64,000 bases of DNA from an uncultured Clostridia bacterium (GCA_947643415.1 CANRWA010000009.1:1-64000); one strand, 5' to 3'; positions 9,306 through 19,226 are shown, numbered from the stretch's first letter. Notes: generated from the letters alone by a model not told the origin. Numbers and translations: made by a program.

Positions 9306-11399
9306 ATGTATAAGACTTTTAGTATGGAACTTGCCGGCAGGACCTTGTCTGTAGACATTGGACGGGTTGCTGCCCAGGCAAATGGTGCCGCTTTTATGCG
9401 CTATGGTGACACAGTTGTTTTATCGACAGCTACAGCTTCGGAGAAACCGAGAGAAGGAATTGATTTCTTCCCCCTCAGTGTGGAATACCATGAGAAGATG
9501 TATTCGGTGGGACGGATACCGGGTGGATTTACAAGACGTGAGGGAAAGCCATCCGACAACTCAATCCTGACCTGCCGTGTGATCGACCGTCCAATGCGGC
9601 CTTTGTTTCCGAAAGATTACCGCAATGATGTGACACTGGAGAATCTTGTCATGAATGTGGACCAGGACTGTGCGCCGGAGCTTCTTGCCATGCTTGGTTC
9701 TGCCCTGGCAACAAGCATCTCGGATATTCCTTTTGATGGACCGACAGCGGCGACACAGGTTGGTCTGGTGAATGGGGAGCTTGTATACAACCCGACCAGT
9801 GAGCAGAGGGAAAAATCAGATCTTGCCCTTACTGTGGCATCAACCCGTGAAAAGGTGATTATGATTGAGGCAGGCGCCAATGAGGTGTCAGAAGAAATGA
9901 TGATCAAGGCGATCTATGGTGCCCATGAGATCAATGGTCAGATCATCGAATTCTTTGATAAGATCGTTGCAGAATGCGGAAAAGAAAAACATGAGTATGA
10001 ACATTTTGATATTCCGGCTGACTTGTATGAGGATATGGTGAATTTCATTACGCCGGAGGCAATGGAAGAGGCTGTATTTACCGATGTGAAACAGGTTCGT
10101 GAAGAAAATATCCGCAAGATCAAAGATCAGTTGGAAGAGCGTTATGCAGAAGAGCATGAGGACTGGCTTTCCATTATTGATGACGCGGTTTACAAATTCC
10201 AGAAACTCACTGTCCGCAAGATGATCCTGAAAGACCAGAAACGTCCGGATGGGCGTGAGATTAAGCAGATCCGTCCTCTACATGCCGAGGTTGATGTACT
10301 TCCTACTGTACATGGTTCTGGTCTGTTCTCCCGTGGCCAGACACAGGTACTCAATGTAACTACACTGGCTCCTCTTTCTGAGAAACAGAAATTAGATGGA
10401 TTGGATGACAGCAAGACAAGCAAACGATATATCCACCACTATAATTTTCCTTCCTGGTCAGTGGGTGAGACAAGACCTTCCCGTGGTCCGGGACGCCGCG
10501 AGATCGGGCATGGTGCCTTAGCTGAGAGAGCCCTTCTTCCGGTTATTCCAAGCGAAGAAGAGTTCCCCTATACCATCCGTACGGTATCTGAGATCCTGGA
10601 ATCGAATGGTTCTACTTCACAGGGAAGTATCTGTGCTTCTACCCTGTCCCTGATGGCGGCTGGTGTGCCTATTAAAGCGCCGGTAGCTGGCATCTCCGTT
10701 GGTTTGGTGACAGGAGAGGCCGATGATGATTACCTGATCCTGACAGATATCCAGGGGCTGGAAGACTTCTTTGGTGATATGGACTTTAAGGTTGCCGGAA
10801 CCCATAAAGGCATCACGGCGATTCAGATGGATATCAAGATTCACGGTCTTACAAGAGAGATCGTGGAACAGGCGATTTACCGGACGAAGGAAGCGAGAGA
10901 GTATATCCTGGATGAGGTAATGCTCAAAGCAATTGACAAACCGAGAGAAGAACTCAGCGAGTATGCGCCGAAGATCCGCCAGATCATGATCGATCCACAG
11001 AAGATCGGTGATGTGGTTGGACAGAGAGGGAAGACCATCAATGCCCTGATTGAGCGTACTGGTGTGAAGATCGATATCACAGACGATGGGGCAGTATCCG
11101 TATGTGGTACAGATAAGGCTGCGATGGAGGAAGCAATCCGTCTCATACAGATTATCGTGACAGATTTTGAGAAAGGGCAGATCCTGGAAGGAAATGTAGT
11201 CAGCATCAAAGATTTTGGCGCATTTATCGAATTTGCCCCTGGCAAGGAAGGAATGGTTCACATTTCCAATATTGCCCGTCGCAGGATCAATCATGTTGAG
11301 GATGAGCTGACACTCGGTGATAAAGTGAAAGTGATATGCCTTGGCAAGGATAAGATGGGTCGTATCAGCTTTAGTATAAAGGATGTACCAGAGAAATAA
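9306..11399 (+). CDS. pnp: Polyribonucleotide nucleotidyltransferase (PNPase)
   Basis: RNase PH domains, FSRGQTQVLNVTTL, KH (IGDVVGQRGKTINALIERTGVKIDI) and S1 (ILEGNVVSIKDFGAFIEFAPGKEGMVHIS); ATG after ggagg. Confidence 0.97.
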   Translation: MYKTFSMELAGRTLSVDIGRVAAQANGAAFMRYGDTVVLSTATASEKPREGIDFFPLSVEYHEKMYSVGRIPGGFTRREGKPSDNSILTCRVIDRPMRPLFPKDYRNDVTLENLVMNVDQDCAPELLAMLGSALATSISDIPFDGPTAATQVGLVNGELVYNPTSEQREKSDLALTVASTREKVIMIEAGANEVSEEMMIKAIYGAHEINGQIIEFFDKIVAECGKEKHEYEHFDIPADLYEDMVNFITPEAMEEAVFTDVKQVREENIRKIKDQLEERYAEEHEDWLSIIDDAVYKFQKLTVRKMILKDQKRPDGREIKQIRPLHAEVDVLPTVHGSGLFSRGQTQVLNVTTLAPLSEKQKLDGLDDSKTSKRYIHHYNFPSWSVGETRPSRGPGRREIGHGALAERALLPVIPSEEEFPYTIRTVSEILESNGSTSQGSICASTLSLMAAGVPIKAPVAGISVGLVTGEADDDYLILTDIQGLEDFFGDMDFKVAGTHKGITAIQMDIKIHGLTREIVEQAIYRTKEAREYILDEVMLKAIDKPREELSEYAPKIRQIMIDPQKIGDVVGQRGKTINALIERTGVKIDITDDGAVSVCGTDKAAMEEAIRLIQIIVTDFEKGQILEGNVVSIKDFGAFIEFAPGKEGMVHISNIARRRINHVEDELTLGDKVKVICLGKDKMGRISFSIKDVPEK

Positions 11400-11482
11400 G
11401 CGGTGCACATTAATAGAGAACCAAATAAAAAAGGGAGGCATTTAGGCAGATGCCCATAAGGAAGTAAATGAATTTTCCGGTA

Positions 11483-11516
11483 AAACCGGCGTAGCGGAAT
11501 GTTACGCCGGTTTTTC
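11483..11516 (+). terminator. Intrinsic terminator after pnp
   Basis: aaaccggcgta...tacgccggtttttct. Confidence 0.85.
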
Positions 11517-11518
11517 TG

Positions 11519-12591
11519 TCATGCTACAGTTCTGCTTTTCTGCCCCAAGTGAGTTCCAAAAGCGGCAGCGGCAGCAATAACGATCAAAACGAAAATCGCC
11601 ATAATCGGGTAGCTGACGTTCATTCCGAACATGCTGAATTCCTTATACCCGCCGTACCAATCTGACTTTTCATGCGGGAGGAAATAAAGCAGATAATCAG
11701 ACTATAAACCGCACCAGTAAAAATAAGCCATGCGGCACCAACAGCGGCAAGTTGCCAGACCTTAAATCGGAACATGGACTGGGCATAGGTGGGAATGGAC
11801 TGAATGGCGGCATCCCAACCGTGGAAACTTCCATGGGGCAGAAAACCGAACAGAAAGGTTGCAATCAGATACAGCAAGACTACAATCGTGGAGGCGGTAA
11901 TTACGCTCAATAATTTTGCTGTGACGATTTTCCGCCTGCCGTTTCGGGAACTTAAGATCAGATTGTCCATACCGCTGGATCGTTCCACAGCAAAAACCGG
12001 AGCAATGACAAAGGTCAGTGGCACGAACAGCAGGAACTGCATCATGTGTTCTCCCCAGTTGCCACACAGATTCTCCCATAGCAGAGTATTGGCAAACTTC
12101 GGCTCACCCAGTTCTTTCAGCCTTTGCAGGAAATTGGACAGTTCGCGGTAGTCAGAGGTATCCTGCTTTCCCTGTCGTTCCAGCTCCGAGATTTTCTTTT
12201 GCAGAAGGGCAATCCCATAAGGTTCCTCGGTGCTCTCCGGCGGTGTACCGTTCCAATATTCCTTTACCCGTTCGGCATAGGCGTGGTAGTTCACCGCAAG
12301 AATAATATCTGGCTGGTCTTTGACACTTCGGGCAATCATCCGCGCATCCGTGCCGTACCGAGCACTGACTTCCTGATAAATTTTTTCCGCTTGTGCAGCC
12401 TTTTCACTGTCAAACGGTCCCTCCCAATCGGTGGCTAACTCCTCGTAGGCGCGGTAGCAGTCATTGCCGCCAATCAGGAACATGGTGGAGGTCAGACCGA
12501 TCACACTGTAAAGGACAAACAGGCATAGTAGCAAAATCAAAGTTTTCTTGTTTAGCAACAGTTTTCGAAGTTCAAATCGTAATAATGGCAT
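11519..12591 (-). pseudogene. ABC-2 type permease, frameshifted/internally deleted
   Basis: Frame from ATG 12591 runs MPLLRFELRKLLLNKK...ISSRMKSQIGTAGIRNSACSE* (stop 11620), while a second frame continues DWYGGYKEFSMFGMNVSYPIMAIFVLIVIAAAAAFGTHLGQKSRTVA* to 11519. Confidence 0.7.
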
Positions 12592-12595
12592 AAAA

Positions 12596-13477
12596 TTACC
12601 TCCCGGCCTTTTGGGGCAGATAGTTAAAGAGATACAGATAAGCGTCCTCCAGCGTCGGCGCGGCCTGTACCGCATTACTGGTAGGTTTTGCATCCTCAAT
12701 GATACGGACTTCCATGCAGTCACCTTTCGCCCTGACATTGCTTATAACAGCCTGGTTTTGATAGCTCACAAGCTGTTCGGCAAGCATCTCCACCAGCCAG
12801 ACCCGACCTTCCATCATGCGGACATATTCTCCGCCCGGATGGATGTGCTGGATAGTTCCGTACTCCATCATCATAATCTGTGCAGCAATCTGTTCTGCAT
12901 CCGATACGATATGTGTGGAGAGCAACACCAGACGATCTTTTGCGTAAGCAGAGATGATGTTGCGGAATTTGATTCGCTCGTAAGGGTCCAGGCCGGAGGT
13001 GGGTTCGTCCAGAATCAAAATCTCCGGATCGTCCAGAAGAGCTTGGGCAATGCCCAGCCTGCGCTGCATTCCACCGGAATAAGCGGTGCATTTCCGATTC
13101 AGATCATCCAACAAGCCGACGCTGTATGCCAATTCTTCGATCCGCTTTTTCGCGTGAGTCTTTTCCATTCCCTTCAGCGCTGCTGAGTATTCCAGATAAT
13201 CCTTGCCGGTAAAGTCGCCGTAAAAACTGATATCCTGGGGCAGATAGCCGATTTTCGCCCGGTATTCATCCCCCACAGCATGAATCTCCTTTCCGTTATA
13301 CAGGATACTCCCTTTTGTGGGATGCAGCACGTCGGCCAATATCCGAATTATGGTAGTTTTTCCTGCCCCGTTGGGACCCAACAGGCTATAGACTCCTGCC
13401 CCCATGGTGAGGGAAATCCCTTTTAGAACCTGTTTGTTCTTATAGCTTTTTGTAACAGCTTCCAGCTGCAATTCCAT
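12596..13477 (-). CDS. ABC transporter ATP-binding protein
   Basis: GPNGAGKTT Walker A; YSGGMQRRLGIAQ signature; LILDEPTSGLDP. Confidence 0.95.
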   Translation of the reverse strand: MELQLEAVTKSYKNKQVLKGISLTMGAGVYSLLGPNGAGKTTIIRILADVLHPTKGSILYNGKEIHAVGDEYRAKIGYLPQDISFYGDFTGKDYLEYSAALKGMEKTHAKKRIEELAYSVGLLDDLNRKCTAYSGGMQRRLGIAQALLDDPEILILDEPTSGLDPYERIKFRNIISAYAKDRLVLLSTHIVSDAEQIAAQIMMMEYGTIQHIHPGGEYVRMMEGRVWLVEMLAEQLVSYQNQAVISNVRAKGDCMEVRIIEDAKPTSNAVQAAPTLEDAYLYLFNYLPQKAGR

Positions 13478-13480
13478 ACA

Positions 13481-14329
13481 TTACCTCCTTGCTGCGGCCC
13501 CGCCGCCTCGCATACCTGTGGCAACTTTGATAGTGGAGAAGTCCGCCCGATTGAATTTACGGACGCACAGCATAAAGAAAAATGCACCAATCAAAACGGT
13601 AACAGCCAGCCCTATCAGCGGTGTGATGACAAATCCGCCAATGGAGAACGCCATGCCCTGTTCAACCAATTCTTCTGTGGTCAGCGTATGCGCCCCCAAA
13701 GCGATATAACGGAAAATTGAGGTCGTATAGGTTAGAGGATTCAGGTAGACGATGGGCAGTAGAAAACCGGGTATGATAGTAGTGGGGATATATGCACCAG
13801 AAACAAAGGTCAGGGGCATCATAATCATGGAGCTGAGGGTCTGAAAGGCAGGGGAGTTGCGGGAGACGGTAGCCAAAAACAGACCGATGGCGCTGAATGC
13901 CATAGCGGAAATCAACATCACCGCAGCCAGAAGCAGGATTTGCAAAACGCCCACTCGCAGTCCAAGCACAATGCCGCAGACCATGGTAACAACACCTTGC
14001 AGGGTAGCGATGACCGCCCCCGACAGAATGTGCCCCATAGAAATCTGTGTCCGTGCGATGGGCGCAACCAGAACCTCTTTCATGTAGCCGCTGGAAATGT
14101 CGGACAGGATATCAGACGAATTATTGACGCTAACCTGAAACACGCTCATGATGATCACGCCGGAAATCAGGTAAGGCATGGGCGCGTCAAGGCCACTCAT
14201 GGAAGATTTCATCAGAAACGAAAACATCACCAGCATAAACATGGACATAAAGAGCGATCCAAATACCCGTCCCTTGCTCCTTACATAATTCAGTAAATTT
14301 CTTTGTACAATCGCTGTAATCGGGTTCAT
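13481..14329 (-). CDS. ABC-2 type transporter permease
   Basis: Multi-TM ORF; MPLTFVSGAYIP; between two ATPase genes; ATGA overlap with upstream gene. Confidence 0.88.
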   Translation of the reverse strand: MNPITAIVQRNLLNYVRSKGRVFGSLFMSMFMLVMFSFLMKSSMSGLDAPMPYLISGVIIMSVFQVSVNNSSDILSDISSGYMKEVLVAPIARTQISMGHILSGAVIATLQGVVTMVCGIVLGLRVGVLQILLLAAVMLISAMAFSAIGLFLATVSRNSPAFQTLSSMIMMPLTFVSGAYIPTTIIPGFLLPIVYLNPLTYTTSIFRYIALGAHTLTTEELVEQGMAFSIGGFVITPLIGLAVTVLIGAFFFMLCVRKFNRADFSTIKVATGMRGGGAAARR

Positions 14330-15240
14330 CCTCGAATCTCCTTTCCTGTAATCGCAAGGAACACTTCATTCAGCGTTCCGTTTTTTACTTCAAAGTCGGT
14401 AATCTCGCCCCTGTGTGCGGATAAAATTTCCAGGGCGGCAGAGGCTCTCTTCGTATGGAACATCAGCTTGTTCCCATCTTTCCGATAAGAAACCTCTCGT
14501 TCACGCAATACTGCTTCCAACGGTTCGGTCTGTGTGCAGACAACATCGACCTCCGTGCCCGTATATTGGTGTTTTAGATTTTCTGGTGTATCGTGGGCAA
14601 CGATTTTTCCGTGATCCATAATGACGATTTTTGAGCAGACCTCCGCCTCGTCCATATAGTGGGTGGTAAGGAAGATCGTCATATTTTTCTGCTTTTGTAG
14701 CCGCTGAATATATTCCCACACATTAGCTCTGGTCTGAGGATCCAGACCAGTGGTGGGTTCATCCAGAAATAAAACCTTGGGGTCGTGTACCAGCCCTCTT
14801 GCAATCTCAGCCCGCCGTTTCATACCACCGGACAGACTGCCCACTGCCGCTCTTCTCCATTCCGTAAGTTCCACCAGATCAAGGGCAAAGCCGATGCGAT
14901 CCCACACCTCGTTTTTCGGCACCTTGTAGAAGCTGCAATGGTATTTCAGGTTTTCTTCCACGGTCATCTGGGTGTCGAGAGTGGAATCCTGAAAGACGAT
15001 TCCTATGTCTTTGCGCACTAAACTGCGTTCTTCGCAAACATCATGGCCGTTGATTGTCAGGGTGCCCCCTGTTTTGTCAAGGATCGTACACAGGGTGTTG
15101 ATGGTCGTGCTTTTGCCTGCGCCGTTTGGACCGAGGAAGGCAAAAATACTGCCTTCGTCTACGGTGAAGGAAATATCATCCACCGCTGTAAAATCTCCGT
15201 ACTTCTTAGAGAAATGCTCCACTTGTATAATTGGGTTCAT
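14326..15240 (-). CDS. ABC transporter ATP-binding protein (DrrA/NatA-like)
   Basis: GPNGAGKST; SLSGGMKRRAEIARGL; LFLDEPTTGLDP; RBS aggagg. Confidence 0.95.
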   Translation of the reverse strand: MNPIIQVEHFSKKYGDFTAVDDISFTVDEGSIFAFLGPNGAGKSTTINTLCTILDKTGGTLTINGHDVCEERSLVRKDIGIVFQDSTLDTQMTVEENLKYHCSFYKVPKNEVWDRIGFALDLVELTEWRRAAVGSLSGGMKRRAEIARGLVHDPKVLFLDEPTTGLDPQTRANVWEYIQRLQKQKNMTIFLTTHYMDEAEVCSKIVIMDHGKIVAHDTPENLKHQYTGTEVDVVCTQTEPLEAVLREREVSYRKDGNKLMFHTKRASAALEILSAHRGEITDFEVKNGTLNEVFLAITGKEIRG

Positions 15241-15254
15241 GTTGTTACCTCCTA

Positions 15255-15294
15255 AAAAAATTAAGTCCTATGCGAATTGCTCGCATAGGACTTA
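15255..15294 (-). terminator. Intrinsic terminator/attenuator directly upstream of the ABC ATPase RBS
   Basis: On - strand: taagtcctatgcga-gcaat-tcgcataggactta (14-bp perfect arms) followed by attttttt then aggagg. Confidence 0.85.
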
Positions 15295-15297
15295 TCT

Positions 15298-15360
15298 CTA
15301 TAGTAATCTATAGCGCCTCAGATATTCTGTTGTTCGATCCTGCGTTTTTACAAAGACCAT
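15298..15360 (-). CDS. Putative 20-aa leader peptide MVFVKTQDRTTEYLRRYRLL
   Basis: tttggaggtgATG...CTATAG on - strand; RBS ggagg, ATG overlaps the MarR stop (TGATG); stop 3 nt before the terminator stem region. Confidence 0.65.
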   Translation of the reverse strand: MVFVKTQDRTTEYLRRYRLL

Positions 15361-15785
15361 CACCTCCAAATATCGCCCAGTTCAATCAGTCTGGCTTGTA
15401 TGCGGACATAGGCTTTTGCATCCTCTTCACCTAAAGCCTCCAGCATTTTTGCCACCGAATGAATCATTCCGATTCGGCGCTCTTCGACCAAGGCTATGCC
15501 CTTTTTTGTCAGACAAACAATGACCTGTCGGTTGTCTGCGGGGTCAGGAGTCCGTGTAATCATATCCTGTCCCTCTAATGATTTCAGCATGGCTGCGACT
15601 CTCGCCGTGGTAAGCATAAGCGCTTTGCTCATATCTTTGGGATATGCCCGGTTTCCGTTTGCCGACAAATAATTTAACGCTAAAATTTCGCCTCTTGCAA
15701 TTTGGGACATGGTTCGCTCCATCTTGATTTGCGGAGCAGAGGCGCGCATATCAATAAGCTGTTTCGCTAGTTCCGTGTAGTCCAT
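15360..15785 (-). CDS. MarR-family transcriptional regulator
   Basis: wHTH pattern ...LMLTTARVAAMLKSLEGQDMITRTPDPADNRQVIVCLTKKG (DxRxxxxxLT-like wing); ATG 15785. Confidence 0.9.
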   Translation of the reverse strand: MDYTELAKQLIDMRASAPQIKMERTMSQIARGEILALNYLSANGNRAYPKDMSKALMLTTARVAAMLKSLEGQDMITRTPDPADNRQVIVCLTKKGIALVEERRIGMIHSVAKMLEALGEEDAKAYVRIQARLIELGDIWR

Positions 15786-15814
15786 ACGCCAAAATCCTTT
15801 CTTAATTACTAACT

Positions 15815-15852
15815 CTATTAGATATAATAGCACGAATTTTTTTCGTTGTCAA
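15815..15852 (-). promoter_or_regulatory. MarR promoter with overlapping palindromes
   Basis: - strand TTGACA-N17-TATTAT; ACGAA-N5-TTCGT within spacer; CTATTA-N4-TAATAG over -10. Confidence 0.8.
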
Positions 15853-16037
15853 TTGGATAAGAAAAAGTTTTATCAAATATCTCAATACAAAACTCGTCAT
15901 TAGGGAGACATTTCGTAAGGAAATTGTTTCCCTGTTGCCTTGTAATCCGCCTATTTCTCTAAGAAATGCCACTATTACCCCGAATTTGGGACAAAATTCG
16001 CAAGCAATGCAATCTGTCATTTGTGAGCTCCCTTTTC

Positions 16038-17786
16038 TTATTTCATTTTGACTTTATAGGTCTTTGTATATGTGGAGTAGATCCATCCAGAGCCGGAACG
16101 GACCCGGCTGCGGAGACGGTAGTACACGGTTTTTTTCTTCTTTCCCGGTATCGTATAGGCAGACTTGTTTTTTATGATCTTCTTCTTCCATTTTCCTGAA
16201 CCATATCTGACATAAACCAAGGTCTGTGTTTTTTTCTGTTTTTTCCAGTACAGCGTGATTTTTTTCTTCTTTCTGGCAGTTTTTATCTTCGTCGGCTTTT
16301 TCGGTTTTTTTGCCTGCCCGGAAATATTTTTCTTTGGTGTAGGGGATGATGCGGCGGGCGGGGAGGAAACCGGATCAGGAGAAGGCTTATCGTCTGGCAC
16401 AGAGGTGGGAACAGGACTTTCAGAAGGCAGCGCATTTACTTTGTCTGAACTGTTTTCTACTTCAGATACGGCAAATAATGTGTTGCTGTCATTGGAATAG
16501 TATAAAATTCCCTCCCTATCTGCTGTGATACTGGACATGCAGAACTGTTTCGCTGTAGCAGGGGTATAGAGCGTATGCAATGTTCCATTAGTACTTGTGC
16601 TGTCATCCATCAGGTAATAAATCCCTCCCGGTATCTGGTTTGCTGATACATAGATATAGACACGATTGTTGTTTTCAGCGGATGAATATCCAGTTGATAT
16701 GAGAGGGGAGGATTTGATCTCTGCTGAGCGCTCACCTTGAACGGTATAGATCAAAGAGAGCGTGGCAGCATCCAGTACAGATAAATGTCCATACCCATCG
16801 GCGATACTGCCCACATATAATCGGTTATTCCAGATGGCAGGCGTACTGGTGCAGTTTGAAGAAGAAGCTGCAGGAACGGCAGAGCCGGACAGGATTTCTT
16901 CTTTTTGGATCATTGTATTATCAGATAAGGGAATCCGATAGATCTGTCCGCTGGTATCCGCTGTATAAAGTGAGTTAGTATTTGGGTTATAAGTGAGGCC
17001 GGCACGGATCTTTGCCGTTGATGTCAGGGAAAATGTATCATAGACTTCTGCTGTCGTGAGACTGTGTGATACCAGAATTCCATTATCCCCGGTAAAATAG
17101 AGGGCATCCCCACAAGAAACAGCTCCGCTCCAGTAGTAGCCTCCCGGATGTTCTGCGTCTTCATAAATCCACTGTGTACTGCCATCTCTGGTGTCAATAC
17201 AATAAAAGATCCCTGTGGTTTCTGTTCCAGATACCATGTTTACCGTTCCGGCATATAAATATCCGTCATGGTAATAGAGAGTGGACAGAGATTGTCCTCC
17301 AAAAGAGTCGCTGTGCCACAGGGAAGCCATCTTATCCGTATCAATACATTCCACCATGCCGCCGGAGAGGGGGACCATAAGATGATTCTCCTCTAACAGC
17401 ATATGGCAGACAGAATCTGTCCTGGATGCCAGCGGCAGGGTTCGCAGGATAGTTCCGTTTTGCCTGTCAAGCTCATACAATGTATTATAATTCGCTATAT
17501 ATATGACCGAATCACAGATGATGGGATCTGAATTATACGAATATCTGCCGTCACTGGCAGCAAAAGAGCGTGTCCAAAGAGTCCCTCCCTTTTCTGTATT
17601 ACGGGGAGTATGGGCAGATGTTGTACTGGCATATCCGCTGCCTGTTTCCTGGCGGAATGTAGTAAAGGAACAGAGCAGGAGTGCTGCAGATAAGATCATC
17701 AGTATGCAGAGTGGAAAACACAGAATGTTTTTCAGAGAGCTGCCTTGCAGCTCTCTTTCATCCCGTTCTTTTTTATATGGTATCAT
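16038..17786 (-). CDS. Secreted PQQ/beta-propeller-like protein with Lys-rich FnIII-like C-terminus
   Basis: N-terminal TM/signal; repeated YELDRQNGTILRT, CIDTRDGSTQWIYE, VLDAATLSLIYT blades; C-term ITLYWKKQKKTQTLVYVRYGSGKWKKK. Confidence 0.75.
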   Translation of the reverse strand: MIPYKKERDERELQGSSLKNILCFPLCILMILSAALLLCSFTTFRQETGSGYASTTSAHTPRNTEKGGTLWTRSFAASDGRYSYNSDPIICDSVIYIANYNTLYELDRQNGTILRTLPLASRTDSVCHMLLEENHLMVPLSGGMVECIDTDKMASLWHSDSFGGQSLSTLYYHDGYLYAGTVNMVSGTETTGIFYCIDTRDGSTQWIYEDAEHPGGYYWSGAVSCGDALYFTGDNGILVSHSLTTAEVYDTFSLTSTAKIRAGLTYNPNTNSLYTADTSGQIYRIPLSDNTMIQKEEILSGSAVPAASSSNCTSTPAIWNNRLYVGSIADGYGHLSVLDAATLSLIYTVQGERSAEIKSSPLISTGYSSAENNNRVYIYVSANQIPGGIYYLMDDSTSTNGTLHTLYTPATAKQFCMSSITADREGILYYSNDSNTLFAVSEVENSSDKVNALPSESPVPTSVPDDKPSPDPVSSPPAASSPTPKKNISGQAKKPKKPTKIKTARKKKKITLYWKKQKKTQTLVYVRYGSGKWKKKIIKNKSAYTIPGKKKKTVYYRLRSRVRSGSGWIYSTYTKTYKVKMK

Positions 17787-19036
17787 GATTTTTTCACCTT
17801 TATTTTCAACGGCTTGCTATAAGAACCATTCATTGTCTTTTTGCCTGATTTTTTGTAGGCACGTACTTTTACATAATAGGTACCTGCTTTTAGGCGAATC
17901 GTACATTTTGTTTTCTTTGTTGTAATTTTTCTTTTGTATCCCTTGTTCTTTTTCTTTGACAGATATACTTTATATCCCGTTGCCTTACTTACTTTCTTCC
18001 AGGAGAGTACGACAGTTTTTTTTACTTTTTTTGTCTTTTTCACAACAGCTTTTACTTTCTTTACCTTGGATGGCTTTTTGACCGTAACGGATGCCGTCTT
18101 TCCCGTATCCTTTTTTGGGGTGTCCTCTAGCTTAACCGGGAACTGGTTCTTATTGTTTACGGTAACGCGGGCATAAGGCCGTGAGATGTCATAATGTCTG
18201 CCATCGGCAGCTTTGCGGTAAGCGGAGAGTACATAACTGCCTGCTTTTTTGAAATTAAGGACAGCCTTGCCATCGGCGTCGGTCAGTACAGTCATTACTG
18301 CATTCTGTGTGTTTGCCATACTGTCTGCGGTAGTATATTCGGCGGCAACCACAGAGGCCCCTGTAACCGCTTTTGTATATAGGATGGAGTTAGATTGTTC
18401 ATCATATGCCATACCACTTCCTGTCAGCGTGACAGACAGGTTTTCTCCTACGGTTGTGGTATAGGAAGGTTGGTCAAAATAGCTGTATAAGGTTTCATCT
18501 GGCCAAGCGTTCCAGAGACCATAGAATACGACAGTATCGTTATTTTTTAATATGTATTGGTCTGCGGCATAGCCATAATGTCCCACAGGATCAATAGGAG
18601 CGGCATGATTGACTGTGAATCCCCAGTATACACTGTCCTGGCTGCCAGAGGCAGCACTTCCACCATAGGGTTCCTCAGAACACTTCCCCTGTGCAGATAT
18701 CCCTTTAATATAGGCAGATCCATAAGTGAAATCAACTGCGATGTACTGATCCATTGTCGAGTCATTGGCACCTTTTGATCTCATATATTTTGCCAGTGCA
18801 TGCAGCGGGGTGGCAGTTTGGGCGGCAGGACCAGTAGCGAGCCCTAAGCCATAATCTGTCTGTGTATCGGCATCAGTCAGCGTGACCTGCACAGGTGCTG
18901 CCATCATTGATTCATCTTGTTCAATACGGAGCGTAATGGTGACAGAAGAGTCTGCCTTGGCTGTAAAATGGTTCGTCAGGGAAAAAACCATGGCGATAGC
19001 CAGAATAAATGATAAAAGCCTGTATTTTTGTTTCAT
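17783..19036 (-). CDS. Secreted DUF4430-like protein with Lys-rich FnIII-like C-terminus
   Basis: Signal peptide; ...GYAADQYILKNNDTVVFYG pattern; C-term VVLSWKKVSKATGYKVYLSKKKNKGYKR; overlaps next gene. Confidence 0.7.
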   Translation of the reverse strand: MKQKYRLLSFILAIAMVFSLTNHFTAKADSSVTITLRIEQDESMMAAPVQVTLTDADTQTDYGLGLATGPAAQTATPLHALAKYMRSKGANDSTMDQYIAVDFTYGSAYIKGISAQGKCSEEPYGGSAASGSQDSVYWGFTVNHAAPIDPVGHYGYAADQYILKNNDTVVFYGLWNAWPDETLYSYFDQPSYTTTVGENLSVTLTGSGMAYDEQSNSILYTKAVTGASVVAAEYTTADSMANTQNAVMTVLTDADGKAVLNFKKAGSYVLSAYRKAADGRHYDISRPYARVTVNNKNQFPVKLEDTPKKDTGKTASVTVKKPSKVKKVKAVVKKTKKVKKTVVLSWKKVSKATGYKVYLSKKKNKGYKRKITTKKTKCTIRLKAGTYYVKVRAYKKSGKKTMNGSYSKPLKIKVKKS

Positions 19037-19226
19037 AAAGTATAAACCTTCTTTCCATGTAATGATTTTCCTTCCCTGTCATACTGTGGTAGGGCTGAAC
19101 AGTAACATTATAACAATGGGGGATATCTTTGTCCACTAAAAATCCTTGTATATTTGCGGCAGATTTGGTAAAGTGAAGAGTATGGATGATATTTGGAAAA
19201 TTCCCATAAGATAGATTGGAGTCATT

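Noticed and set aside
10617-11441. 274-aa antisense ORF in pnp
   Set aside because: Antisense shadow of highly conserved PNPase coding sequence.
12548-13186. 212-aa + strand ORF over ABC ATPase
   Set aside because: Antisense shadow of a clear ABC ATPase with Walker motifs.
15802-16020. 72-aa ORF upstream of MarR (MTDCIACEFCPKFGVIVAFL...)
   Set aside because: Runs through the strong MarR promoter and lacks a family signature; likely non-coding.
19037-19226. Cobalamin riboswitch between divergent DUF4430 genes
   Set aside because: Region is short and no B12-box-like core was recognisable by eye; Rfam scan would be decisive.
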